From Jatrophihabitans cynanchi (lineage in GTDB: Bacteria > Actinomycetota > Actinomycetes > Mycobacteriales > Jatrophihabitantaceae): a stretch of 64,000 nucleotides of DNA. The notes beneath the pieces are model-generated. The model searched no databases. It was not told the DNA's origin and saw nothing but the letters and a program-made list of their open reading frames with translations. Positions 56,552 to 64,000 of this stretch are shown piece after piece (within the stretch, counting starts at the first letter, position 1; each line of letters starts with the position of its first letter). Position numbers and translations under genes: made by a program. The stretch is taken from contig NZ_CP097463.1 of assembly GCF_027247405.1 (NCBI RefSeq), positions 992,001-1,056,000 on the forward strand, in the 5' to 3' direction.

Positions 56552-57586
56552 GTGCGCGCAGTTCTGTTCGAGCGGTTCGGTGAACTGCCGCAGGTACACG
56601 AGGTTCCCGATCCCGTCTGCCCGCCCGACGGCGCCGTCGTCCGGGTCGCCGCAACCGGCCTGTGCAGGAGCGACTGGCATGCCTGGACGGGGCACGATCC
56701 GGACGTCGTCCTGCCGCACGTCCCGGGGCACGAGTTCGCCGGCGAGATCATCGAGGTCGGCGCGGAGGTAAGGAGCCGGCACATCGGCGAGCGCGTCACC
56801 GCGCCGTTCGTGTGTGCCTGCGGCAACTGCGCCAGCTGCCGGCGAGGGCAGCACCAGGTCTGCGATCACCAGCAGCAGCCGGGCTTCACCCACTGGGGCT
56901 CGTTCGCCGAGTACGTCGTGATCGATGTCGCCGATGTCAACGCGGTACCGCTTCCGGACGGGCTCGGTCTCGACGTCGCAGCCAGTCTTGGTTGCCGGTT
57001 CGCGACCGCCTATCGAGCCGTCGTCGCACGCGGACGGGTGCGATCCGGCGACTGGTTCGCTGTGCACGGCTGCGGCGGGCTCGGCCTGTCCGCGGTGATG
57101 ATCGCGATCGCGGGCGGCGCGCGCGTGGTGGCGATCGATCCCGCGCCGGCGGCGCGCGAGCGGGCCACCGCCTTGGGCGCCGCGGCGGTGCTCGACCCGG
57201 GTTCGCTCGACGTCCCGGCCGCCGTCCGCGAGATCACCGGCGGCGGCGCTGCCGTCTCGCTCGACGCGATCGGCGGCGTCGGCTCGCTGGTCAACTCGAT
57301 CGGCTCCCTGCGCACGGGCGGCCGGCACGTCCAGGCCGGGTTGATGGGCGCCGCCACCGACGTGCCCGCGGACGTCATCGCGCTCACGGTGGCGCGCGAA
57401 CTGGAACTACTGGGCAGTCACGGGATGGCCGCGCACGACTACCCGGCCATGCTCGCGCGGATCGAATCCGGCGAACTCGAGCCCGGTCGGCTGATCCGGC
57501 GCCGCATCGGACTCACCGACGCGGCCGCCGAACTCGCAGCACTGGGCACTGCCGAGGTCGACGGCATCACCCTGATCGAACCCTGA
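56552..57586 (+). CDS. zinc-dependent alcohol dehydrogenase (MDR family)
   Basis: A 344-residue medium-chain dehydrogenase. The catalytic zinc ligands lie in ATGLCRSDWHAWTGH and GHEFAGEIIEVG; the structural zinc site is CACGNCASCRRGQHQVC; the NAD motif is VHGCGGLGLSAVMIA. Substrate is an alcohol or polyol, not identified. GTG 56552 is fixed by the conserved RAVLFERFGELPQVHEVP N-terminus. It stands between an APH gene (divergent) and a DUF309 gene. Confidence 0.92.
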   Translation: MRAVLFERFGELPQVHEVPDPVCPPDGAVVRVAATGLCRSDWHAWTGHDPDVVLPHVPGHEFAGEIIEVGAEVRSRHIGERVTAPFVCACGNCASCRRGQHQVCDHQQQPGFTHWGSFAEYVVIDVADVNAVPLPDGLGLDVAASLGCRFATAYRAVVARGRVRSGDWFAVHGCGGLGLSAVMIAIAGGARVVAIDPAPAARERATALGAAAVLDPGSLDVPAAVREITGGGAAVSLDAIGGVGSLVNSIGSLRTGGRHVQAGLMGAATDVPADVIALTVARELELLGSHGMAAHDYPAMLARIESGELEPGRLIRRRIGLTDAAAELAALGTAEVDGITLIEP

Positions 57587-57719
57587 CGCGAGCCGACCGG
57601 AACCGTCATGCGATTGCGGGGTCCTGACCCCTCGATCGCATGCCGGCGTGCCGGATGCCGAAGCCGCGGACACGGAACTGACCGGGCCGCAGCATTCGCG
57701 TCCGGGCAGAATCGGGTGC

Positions 57720-58166
57720 ATGGCCGGCGAGCGCGATCGCGATGCCGCCGGCCGGGCCCGGAGCGCGCGACCGCGTGACGGGCTCGGCCGGCCACTCGCG
57801 CGCGGTGCGCGCGGAGTCGAGCGCCAGCCCGAGGGCGTCGTTCGTACGCCGCAACAGACCTTGCGCGAGGCGCAACGGCTGTTCGACGAGCAGCACCCCT
57901 TCCACGCGCACGAGGTCCTCGAGGACGCGTGGAAGGCGGCTCCCGCGGCGGAGCGAGACCTGTGGCGCGGGCTGGCTCAGCTCGCGGTCGGGCTGACGCA
58001 CGTTGCGCGCGGTAACCCGGCCGGCGCGACCGCGCTGCTGCGGCGCGGTGCGGCGAACCTCGAGCCCTACCGCGACGGCGCGCCATACGGCATCGACGTC
58101 CCGGGCCTGCTGCTCTGGGCCGGCGGCGACGGGCTGCCGGCCGGGCCGCCCCGCCTCACCCGATGA
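57720..58166 (+). CDS. DUF309 protein
   Basis: A 148-residue helical protein. The DUF309 signature LFDEQHPFHAHEVLEDAWKA followed by RGLAQLAVGLTHVARGNPAG is clear. The first 55 residues are Arg/Ala/Gly-rich and variable. ATG 57720 is chosen; CAGAAT lies 7 nt upstream. Function is unknown in the family. It converges on hutI. Confidence 0.85.
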   Translation: MAGERDRDAAGRARSARPRDGLGRPLARGARGVERQPEGVVRTPQQTLREAQRLFDEQHPFHAHEVLEDAWKAAPAAERDLWRGLAQLAVGLTHVARGNPAGATALLRRGAANLEPYRDGAPYGIDVPGLLLWAGGDGLPAGPPRLTR

Positions 58167-58206
58167 ATCCCGCATCCACCACGGGCCAGGGTGGTGAATG
58201 CGGCGA

Positions 58207-59370
58207 TCACACGGTCAGCGCGCGGGCGATCGGGACGCCGGGCCGGTACGCCAGGTGCAGGTACGACGGCGCGTCGAGCACGGCGAGGTCAGCCCTCGCG
58301 CCCACCCGCAGCACGCCGACGTCGGCCCGGCGCAGCGCGGCGGCCCCGCCTGCAGTGGCCGCCCACAACGCCTCGGCCGGCGTCATCCGCAGTTCTCGCA
58401 CGCCGAGCGCGATCACGAACGGCATCGAGGACGAGTAGCAGGTGCCCGGGTTGCAGTCGGTGGCGAGGGCCACGGTCACGCCCGCATCGAGCAGTCGCCT
58501 GGCGTCCGGGTAGGGCGAGCGCGTCGAGAACTCGACCCCGGGCAGCAGTGTCGCGACGGTGTCGCCCGCGGCGAGCGCGTCGACGTCGGAGCCGGTCAGG
58601 TAGGTGCAGTGGTCCACGCTGCCCGCACCCAGCTCGACGGCCAGCCGGACGCCCGGGCCGGCGGACAGCTGGTTGCCGTGCACCCGCAGCCCGAGCCCGG
58701 CCGCGGCCCCCGCGGTGAGCACGGCACGCGCCTCGTCACCGTCGAACGCATGCGGGCTGGCCGGCTCGCAGAACACGTCGATCCACCGCGCGAGCGGCGC
58801 GCAGGCGGTCAGCATCTCGCCGGTGACCAGGTGCAGGTACGCGTCGCGGTCCACCCCGGCCGGCACCACGTGCGCGCCGAGGAAGGTGGTCTCGGCGGTC
58901 ACCTCGCCGGCCAGCCGGAGCGCGCGCACCTCGTCCTGCACCGACAGCCCGTAACCGCTCTTGATCTCGACGGTGGTGGTGCCCTGGGCACGCAGCTCAG
59001 CGACGCGAGCGGTCAGCAGCGTGCGAAGCTCGCCGTCGGATGCCGCCCGCGTGGCCGCGACGGTGGTCGCGATCCCCCCGCCGTCATAAGGAGTTCCGCT
59101 CATCCGCGCGGCGAACTCGGCGGCGCGATCACCAGCGAACACGAGATGGGCATGCGAGTCGACGAACCCGGGGATGACCGCGCGCCCGGCCAGGTCGGTG
59201 CGCTCGTCGGCCGCCGGCGCGTCCGCGGCCGCACCCAGCCAGGCGATCCGGCCCTCGGCGGCGACGATCGCAGCACCGGACAGCACACCCAGCGCTGATC
59301 CGTCGCCCACGGCCGGGTCGTTGGTGACGAGCTCGCCGATGCCGGTGATCAGCGTCGCGCGCGGGGTCAC
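58207..59370 (-). CDS. hutI: imidazolonepropionase
   Basis: A 387-residue amidohydrolase-fold enzyme converting imidazolone-5-propionate to formiminoglutamate in histidine breakdown. The metal motif [20 protein letters not shown], then [22 protein letters not shown]-type site [12 protein letters not shown] and [16 protein letters not shown] are all present. GTG 59370 overlaps the hutF stop (GTGA); a GTG at 59382 is possible. Last gene of the hut operon in this window; hutH and hutU are absent here. Confidence 0.95.
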   Translation of the reverse strand: MTPRATLITGIGELVTNDPAVGDGSALGVLSGAAIVAAEGRIAWLGAAADAPAADERTDLAGRAVIPGFVDSHAHLVFAGDRAAEFAARMSGTPYDGGGIATTVAATRAASDGELRTLLTARVAELRAQGTTTVEIKSGYGLSVQDEVRALRLAGEVTAETTFLGAHVVPAGVDRDAYLHLVTGEMLTACAPLARWIDVFCEPASPHAFDGDEARAVLTAGAAAGLGLRVHGNQLSAGPGVRLAVELGAGSVDHCTYLTGSDVDALAAGDTVATLLPGVEFSTRSPYPDARRLLDAGVTVALATDCNPGTCYSSSMPFVIALGVRELRMTPAEALWAATAGGAAALRRADVGVLRVGARADLAVLDAPSYLHLAYRPGVPIARALTV

Positions 59371-60680
59371 GACTGCCCCCACAACGGCTCGATCGCGCTG
59401 CCCAGCAACGCGCCTACATCGCCCAGCCGGTGTCGACCACCGCTGACGACGACCTCGCCGTCGACGAGCACGGTGTCGACGTCGCTCGCGGTGGCTGCGA
59501 GGATCGCCTGCTCCGGCAGGGCCCCCGCGGTCCGGACCGAGTCCAGCCGAACCGCGACCAGGTCAGCGCGCGCGCCGGGCTCCAGCCGGCCGGCGTCCGG
59601 CCAACCGAGCGAGGCGTGCGCGGTGAGCGCGCTCATCAGCTCGGCCGGTCGCAGCCGCCCGCGACGCAGCGTGGCCAGCCGCTCGTGCATCTCCAGCGCG
59701 CGGGCCTCCTCGAGCAGGTCGATCACCGCGTGCTGGTCGCTGCCGAGTGAGAGCCGCGCACCCGCGTCGAGCAGCTCGCGTGCCGGTCCGATCCCGTCGG
59801 CAAGGTCCCGTTCGGTGGTCGGGCAGAAGCACGCGTGCACACTCGCGCGGCCGAGCAGCGCGATGTCCTGCTCGGACAGGTGGGTCGCGTGCACCGCGGT
59901 CATCATCGGCCCGAGCACGCCTTCGTCGGCGAGCAGCTCGGTCGGGGTACAGCCGTAGAACGCCTCGCACGCCTCGTTCTCGGCGGGCTGTTCGGACACG
60001 TGCGCGTGCAACGGGCGATCCCCCGCGACCGCTCGTACGGTCGCCAGGGCCGCGCGGGGTACCGCGCGCACCGAGTGGATCGCAGCCCCGACCCGCAGGC
60101 GTGATGACTCGCGCAGCCGTCCCGCGCGCTCGGCCCAGTCGTCGACATCGCGATCGGCGAACCGGGTCTGGACGTGGTCGAGCGGACGATGCCCGTCGGC
60201 GGTCAGTCCGCCGCTGAGGTAACAGGTGTCCAGCAGTGTGATCCGCACACCCGCGTCGGCCGCGGCCGCGCGCAGCGCCTCGGCCATCGCGTTCGGGTCG
60301 GCATACCGCGTCCCGGCCGGCGCGTGGTGCAGGTAATGGAACTCGCCGACCGTGCTCACCCCGGCCAGCGCCATCTCGGCGTACGTGGCCCGGGCGAGCG
60401 CGAGGTAGCTGTCCGGGTCGAGGCGCCCGGCAATCGCGTACATGCGCTCGCGCCACGTCCAGAACGTGCCGCCACCGTCGTGGGTCCGGCCGCGCAGCGC
60501 CCGGTGGAACGCGTGACTGTGCGCGTTGGCGAAGCCGGGCAGCACCAAACCGGGCAGCGGTCGCGCATCGCCGGCCGCCGAGTCCGGGACGACCGCGGCG
60601 AACGTCGCCCCGTCGACGTCGAACAGCACGTCGCGCGCGTATCCGCTCGGCAGCAGCGCGTGCGCGGCGTGGTACTTCAT
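59367..60680 (-). CDS. hutF: formimidoylglutamate deiminase
   Basis: A 437-residue amidohydrolase turning N-formimino-glutamate into N-formyl-glutamate and ammonia. Motifs are [20 protein letters not shown] (metal His pair), [36 protein letters not shown] and [19 protein letters not shown]. The ATG overlaps the stop of the M20 gene. Presence of hutF means the five-step route via formyl-glutamate, which needs a deformylase; no hutG is nearby. Confidence 0.94.
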   Translation of the reverse strand: MKYHAAHALLPSGYARDVLFDVDGATFAAVVPDSAAGDARPLPGLVLPGFANAHSHAFHRALRGRTHDGGGTFWTWRERMYAIAGRLDPDSYLALARATYAEMALAGVSTVGEFHYLHHAPAGTRYADPNAMAEALRAAAADAGVRITLLDTCYLSGGLTADGHRPLDHVQTRFADRDVDDWAERAGRLRESSRLRVGAAIHSVRAVPRAALATVRAVAGDRPLHAHVSEQPAENEACEAFYGCTPTELLADEGVLGPMMTAVHATHLSEQDIALLGRASVHACFCPTTERDLADGIGPARELLDAGARLSLGSDQHAVIDLLEEARALEMHERLATLRRGRLRPAELMSALTAHASLGWPDAGRLEPGARADLVAVRLDSVRTAGALPEQAILAATASDVDTVLVDGEVVVSGGRHRLGDVGALLGSAIEPLWGQS

Positions 60681-61870
60681 CGCGCCAGCTCGGCGACGAC
60701 GTCGGTCAGCGCGGCGACGCCGGCGAGGCAGTCGTCGCGTTCGGCGAACTCCGCCGGCGAGTGCGAAACCCCGGTCGGGTTGCGCACGAACAGCATCGCC
60801 GTCGGGACGCCGGCCGTGGCGAGGACGCCGGCGTCGTGGCCCGCACCGGTGTCCAGCACGGGCGCGTTGTCGAGCAGTGCGGCCAACCGGTGCGTGAGCG
60901 GCACGTCGAAGCCGGTCGCCTCCGTCCAGGACTCCTCGGAGAGCGAGCCGCCTTGCGCCTCGACCACGGCCCGGACCTCGGCGACCACCTGGGCGACCGC
61001 GTCGCGCCGGCTTCCGCGTGCGTCGAGCCAGGCGGTGACCAGGGACGGGATCGCGTTCACGCCGTTCGGCTGCACCCGCACCTTGCCGCAGGTGGCGACG
61101 GCGCCGTGCCGCTCGGCGGCGTGCCGCGCCTGCACGATCACCGCGGCGAGCGCGAGCATCGGGTCGTCGCGGTCGGCGAGGCGCGTCGTGCCGGCGTGAT
61201 CGGCACGGCCGGGTAGCTCGATGCGCCAGCGCCCGTGCGGCCGGATGCCGGACCCCACCGCAACCGGGCGGCCGAGGTCGACGAGGCCGCGCCCCTGCTC
61301 GACGTGCAACTCCACGAACGCGCCGACCCGGCGCAGGGCGTCCTCGTCCCGGCCGAGCTCCTCGGTTACCCGGCCGGCCCGCTGCAGCGCCTCGTCCATC
61401 GTGACGCCGTCGGCATCGGCCAGCCCAAGGGCTCGCTCGGGGCTCAGCGCTCCGGTGATGACGCGCGAGCCCGCGCAGGCGACCCCGAAGCGGGCCCCCT
61501 CCTCGTCGCCGAAGTTGACCACCCCGATCGGCCGGTCCGGCGTGAATCCCTTGGCACGCAAGGCATCCAGCGCGGCGAAGGCGGAGATCACGCCGAGCGG
61601 GCCGTCGAACGCACCACCGTCCGGCACCGAGTCCAGGTGCGAGCCGATCGCCACACCCGGCTGCAGGTCCGGATCGCCCCACCAGGCCCACTGGTTGCCG
61701 GCCCGGTCGAGCACCAGGTCCAGCCCGCGCGCCGCGGCCGCGGCGGCGAACCACTCCCGCAGCGCGGCGTCCTCGGCGGTCAGTGCGAAGCGCCGGTACC
61801 CGCCGGACGCGCCGTCGCGGCCGATCGGCTCGAGCTCGCCCCACAGCCGGTCGAAGGTGCCCTGGTTCAC
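60677..61870 (-). CDS. M20-family amidohydrolase (allantoate-amidohydrolase-like)
   Basis: A di-metal hydrolase of about 397 residues. GVAIGSHLDSVPDGGAFDGP and VNFGDEEGARFGVACAGSRV hold the metal ligands, and RIELPGRADHAGTTRLADRD with TGAGHDAGVLATAG complete the family pattern of allantoate and N-carbamoyl-amino-acid hydrolases. GTG 61870 gives the expected N-terminus (NQGTFDRLWGELEPIGRDG); GTG 61885 is possible. Coupled to hutF by ATGA. In that setting it may act as the missing N-formylglutamate deformylase instead of on allantoate. Confidence 0.85.
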   Translation of the reverse strand: MNQGTFDRLWGELEPIGRDGASGGYRRFALTAEDAALREWFAAAAAARGLDLVLDRAGNQWAWWGDPDLQPGVAIGSHLDSVPDGGAFDGPLGVISAFAALDALRAKGFTPDRPIGVVNFGDEEGARFGVACAGSRVITGALSPERALGLADADGVTMDEALQRAGRVTEELGRDEDALRRVGAFVELHVEQGRGLVDLGRPVAVGSGIRPHGRWRIELPGRADHAGTTRLADRDDPMLALAAVIVQARHAAERHGAVATCGKVRVQPNGVNAIPSLVTAWLDARGSRRDAVAQVVAEVRAVVEAQGGSLSEESWTEATGFDVPLTHRLAALLDNAPVLDTGAGHDAGVLATAGVPTAMLFVRNPTGVSHSPAEFAERDDCLAGVAALTDVVAELAR

Positions 61871-61946
61871 CGCTCCATCGCACACCGTGCGGGCGCAGCG
61901 GGCCAGCACGACTCGCCGGGCGGCGTCCGGGATCCCAGACGCGGCG

Positions 61947-62258
61947 CTATTGCGTGGCCAGCGGCAGGCCGCCGGCGACCTCGTCGACGATCCCCGCCAG
62001 CGCCGTGTCCAGGTCGGTGACGCCGCCGGAGCTGTGCGTCGACAGCTCGATGTCGACCCAGCGCCAGCGCAGCGCGAGGTCGGGGTGATGGTCGATCTCC
62101 TCACACCGCGGTGCGATCCGGTTCACGAACTCGACGGCGGTAGGGAAGTCGGCGAACTCGATCGAGCGGGTCAGCTTCTCCGGGCCGCCCTGCCAGCCCG
62201 GGTTCAGGCCGGCCAGCGCCGTCTCGATGTCCTGCTGGCTGAGCCGTTCGCGAGCCAT
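61947..62258 (-). CDS. pterin-4a-carbinolamine dehydratase
   Basis: A 103-residue protein. CEEIDHHPDLALRWRWVDIE is the PCD/DCoH signature with its His pair, followed by LSTHSSGGVTDLDTALAG. It dehydrates 4a-hydroxy-tetrahydrobiopterin formed by aromatic amino-acid hydroxylases. ATG 62258 has GGAG 6 nt upstream. It is first on the strand before the M20-hutF-hutI genes (76 bp gap), so it may be in that operon, or independent. Confidence 0.9.
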   Translation of the reverse strand: MARERLSQQDIETALAGLNPGWQGGPEKLTRSIEFADFPTAVEFVNRIAPRCEEIDHHPDLALRWRWVDIELSTHSSGGVTDLDTALAGIVDEVAGGLPLATQ

Positions 62259-62320
62259 GGGAGTCTCCGTCCGGACGGGGCAAACTCCCACGGTAACTCC
62301 GCCGTATAGCCTCAGTCCCC

Positions 62321-62938
62321 GTGACTAACCCGCTGGTGTGGATCGACTGTGAAATGACCGGGCTGGACCTCGCGCGCGACGCACTCATCGAGGTCGCCGT
62401 GCTGGTCACCGACGCCGAGCTGAACACGCTCGACGCGGGGCTGGACCTCGTCATCCACGTCGCCGACGACGTCCTGGACACGATGGTGCCGTTCGTCCGG
62501 GACATGCACGCCACATCCGGGCTCACCGACGCGGTCCGGGCCTCGACGATCACCCTGGGCGAGGCCGAGAAACGGGTGCTGGACTACGTCAAGCAGCACG
62601 TGCCGGAAGCGCGGGTGGCGCCGCTGTGCGGCAACTCGATCGCGACCGACCGCGGCTTCCTCAACCGCGACATGCCCGCGCTGGACGAGCACCTGCACTA
62701 CCGGATGATCGACGTCAGCTCGGTCAAGGAGCTCGCCAAACGCTGGTACCCGCGCGTCTACCAGTCCCAGCCGGACAAGGGACTGGCCCACCGGGCTCTC
62801 GCCGACATCACCGAGAGCATCCAGGAGCTGCAGTACTACCGGCGCACGCTGTTCGTGCCGCCGCCCGGCCCGACCCTGGACGAGGCCAAGGCGGCCGCGC
62901 AGGCGGTATTAGGCACTACCGGCGGCCAGGTAGACTGA
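62321..62938 (+). CDS. orn: oligoribonuclease
   Basis: A 205-residue 3'-5' exonuclease degrading di- to penta-ribonucleotides, including the pGpG from c-di-GMP turnover. The DEDDh motifs are [20 protein letters not shown] (Asp, Glu), [20 protein letters not shown], and [18 protein letters not shown] (His, Asp). GTG 62321 is the start; a TATAGC-type -10 lies about 10 nt upstream with no Shine-Dalgarno. tRNA-His follows after 27 bp. Confidence 0.96.
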   Translation: MTNPLVWIDCEMTGLDLARDALIEVAVLVTDAELNTLDAGLDLVIHVADDVLDTMVPFVRDMHATSGLTDAVRASTITLGEAEKRVLDYVKQHVPEARVAPLCGNSIATDRGFLNRDMPALDEHLHYRMIDVSSVKELAKRWYPRVYQSQPDKGLAHRALADITESIQELQYYRRTLFVPPPGPTLDEAKAAAQAVLGTTGGQVD

Positions 62939-62965
62939 TCCGGCTCGGCCCCCGCGGGCCGACAT

Positions 62966-63042
62966 GGTGGGTGTAGCTCAGCTGGTAGAGCACCTGGTTG
63001 TGGTCCAGGATGTCGCGGGTTCGAGCCCCGTCACTCACCCCA
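62966..63042 (+). tRNA. tRNA-His (GUG)
   Basis: Acceptor GTGGGTG pairs with CACTCAC (one G-T), G at -1 is position 62966 and the discriminator is C63039, both typical of tRNA-His. The anticodon arm CCTGG-TTGTGGT-CCAGG gives GTG. CCA is encoded at 63040-63042. Confidence 0.96.
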
Positions 63043-63047
63043 AGCAC

Positions 63048-63104
63048 GAGCACCTGGTTGCGGTGCAGAGCCCGTCGCGGGTTCGAGCCCCGTCACTCAC
63101 CCCA
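63048..63104 (+). repeat. partial duplicate of tRNA-His (3' half)
   Basis: Starting GAGCACCTGGTTG, this copy repeats the anticodon 5' side, the whole T arm, acceptor 3' strand and CCA of tRNA-His, directly after it. The T arm to CCA is identical, but the anticodon 3' stem is changed (GCAGA in place of CCAGG) and the 5' half is missing, so it cannot fold as a tRNA. It resembles the duplicated attachment site left by tRNA-targeting integrative elements. Confidence 0.85.
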
Positions 63105-63120
63105 AGCACGAGCACGGCGG

Positions 63121-63654
63121 TCACCCGCGCGGCAACGCCAGGTTCGCGCAGGCTTCGCAGGTCTCCTCCGGGACGAGTCCGGCCCGCATCAGCACGCCGA
63201 AGACCACGCAGCCGAGGCAGAGCGCGAACACCGACTCCAGGGTCGCGGCCACGATGATCACGCCGAGCAGGAGTTGCGCCAGTCCGTAGCCGCCGAAGGC
63301 GGTAGCCACGGCCGCCGCTCCGGTCACCACGAGGCCGATCGCCTGCGCGAACCGCTTCGGTGGCCCGGCGACGAGCTTCGGCTCGCCGAGCCGCGGCGCG
63401 ATCACCCGCGTCGCCAGCTGCCCGAGCGGGCTCAGCGTCGGACCGGTGAGCACGCGGGCCAGGAAGCCGAGCGCGAGGACGACGGTCAACCACAGCCACC
63501 CGTCGTCGGACGTCAGACTCAACACCAGGGTGAACACGGCCAGGGCCACGACGCCGCCCGCAACCACGCGGGCCGCCTTCTCGTTCACCGGGTTGGGGAA
63601 CGCGAATACGACCCGTCCGGCCGACGATTCTGTGGTGCCCGCGCCGATGCTCAT
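63121..63654 (-). CDS. DUF4395 membrane protein
   Basis: A 177-residue protein with four hydrophobic segments. FPNPVNEKAARVVAGGVVAL, LARVLTGPTLSPLGQLATRV and ETCEACANL at the tail are the DUF4395 pattern; the tail CxxC may bind metal or be redox-active. Members often sit beside thioredoxin or sulfurtransferase genes; here the neighbour is an aldo/keto reductase. ATG 63654 is chosen over a TTG at 63699. Confidence 0.85.
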   Translation of the reverse strand: MSIGAGTTESSAGRVVFAFPNPVNEKAARVVAGGVVALAVFTLVLSLTSDDGWLWLTVVLALGFLARVLTGPTLSPLGQLATRVIAPRLGEPKLVAGPPKRFAQAIGLVVTGAAAVATAFGGYGLAQLLLGVIIVAATLESVFALCLGCVVFGVLMRAGLVPEETCEACANLALPRG

Positions 63655-63710
63655 GTTTGCTGCAACTGCCTGGCCCCGATGCTGATTCCGCGACGACAAC
63701 AGCGTCCGGC

Positions 63711-64000
63711 TCAGATCACGCGCTGCGCGGGCACCGACTTCGCGACGATCGACGGATCGGACGTGACGACGTCGCCCAGAACCTCGTCGATACGCCGCAT
63801 CGCGTCGTCCGGGATCGTGACGCCGGCCGCCTTGACGTTCTCGGCGACCTGCTCCGGGCGCGACGCCCCGACCAGTGCGGCGGAGACGTTGCGGTTCTGC
63901 AGTACCCAGGCGACGGCGAGCTGCGCCATGGTCAGCCCGAGATCACCGGCGATCGGCGCGAGGCCCTGGACGCGGGTGAGGACGTCGTCGTCCATCCAGC
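63711..64000 (-). CDS. aldo/keto reductase, C-terminal part (cut by window edge)
   Basis: The last 96 or so residues of an NADPH-dependent reductase; the frame is open through the right edge. LGLTMAQLAVAWVLQNRNVS and AALVGASRPEQVAENVKAAG are the C-terminal cofactor-binding features of the Kv-beta/YghZ-type AKR branch. The catalytic tetrad is outside the window. It is upstream of DUF4395 on the same strand with about 56 bp between them. Confidence 0.88.
   Translation of the reverse strand, partial: WMDDDVLTRVQGLAPIAGDLGLTMAQLAVAWVLQNRNVSAALVGASRPEQVAENVKAAGVTIPDDAMRRIDEVLGDVVTSDPSIVAKSVPAQRVI

Noticed and set aside
63048-63104. Second functional tRNA-His
   Set aside because: The 5' acceptor strand and D arm are missing and the anticodon stem is broken.

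Overview
The window is a GC-rich (roughly 70 %), gene-dense stretch of an actinomycete chromosome. Markers are a mycothiol ligase (mshC), a mycothiol-type DsbA nitroreductase, paired clpP1/clpP2, group II truncated haemoglobin next to an alpha-glucosidase, many GTG starts and ATGA/GTGA couplings. From memory, the backbone order (ndk-DUF4233-folC-valS, clpX-clpP2-clpP1-tig, rpiB, Rv2466c-like, pepN, DUF5130/CtaJ, HNH, glbO, aglA, Rv2474c/Rv2475c-like, ettA, ssb) follows Mycobacterium tuberculosis Rv2445c-Rv2478c, with blocks of other genes inserted. The exact genus cannot be fixed from the sequence.

Layout: 1-4577 is ndk (cut by the window edge), DUF4233, folC, valS. 4666-11574 is accessory metabolism: an Acg-like nitroreductase, an M3 peptidase, an ArsR regulator divergent from an MFS transporter, a Gfo/Idh/MocA oxidoreductase, and a DUF559 gene bracketed by two copies of a 53-bp hairpin repeat. 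11578-15831 is the Clp protease block and trigger factor. 16003-22111 holds a polytopic membrane protein divergent from an operon sufB-C-D-U-T-DUF2249 whose SufB and SufC look proteobacterial and which has no sufS or sufR. 22139-26346 has tRNA-Pro, tRNA-Gly, mshC and a secreted penicillin-acylase-type hydrolase. 26465-31511 contains rpiB, a CtaG-like protein, a TetR/SDR divergent pair with a clear operator array, a DsbA-like nitroreductase and a peroxiredoxin.

31611-34110 is the most novel-looking unit: three translationally coupled genes encoding a protein with three peptidoglycan-binding repeats and a zincin motif, a 34-residue peptide and an unrecognised 230-residue protein. 34228-49020 returns to conserved backbone (pepN, lytic transglycosylase, CtaJ, amidase, HNH nuclease, MscS, flavin disulfide reductase, glbO, aglA, thioesterase, ettA, ssb). 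49021-54110 is a worn region around tRNA-Arg with ORF remnants, a large LuxR/LAL regulator, a frame-disrupted gene and an internally deleted IS5-type transposase. 54111-58166 has small accessory genes (NmrA-like, TMEM175, APH, alcohol dehydrogenase, DUF309). 58207-62258 is a histidine-degradation operon (pterin dehydratase, M20 amidohydrolase, hutF, hutI). The end carries orn, tRNA-His with a partial 3' duplicate, DUF4395 and the C-terminal part of an aldo/keto reductase.

Two general signals recur. Many genes lack a Shine-Dalgarno sequence and instead have a TANNNT hexamer 6-7 nt before the start codon, which suggests leaderless transcripts. Divergent regulator/target pairs carry readable palindromic operators (ArsR/MFS and TetR/SDR; a further palindrome sits on the sufB start).
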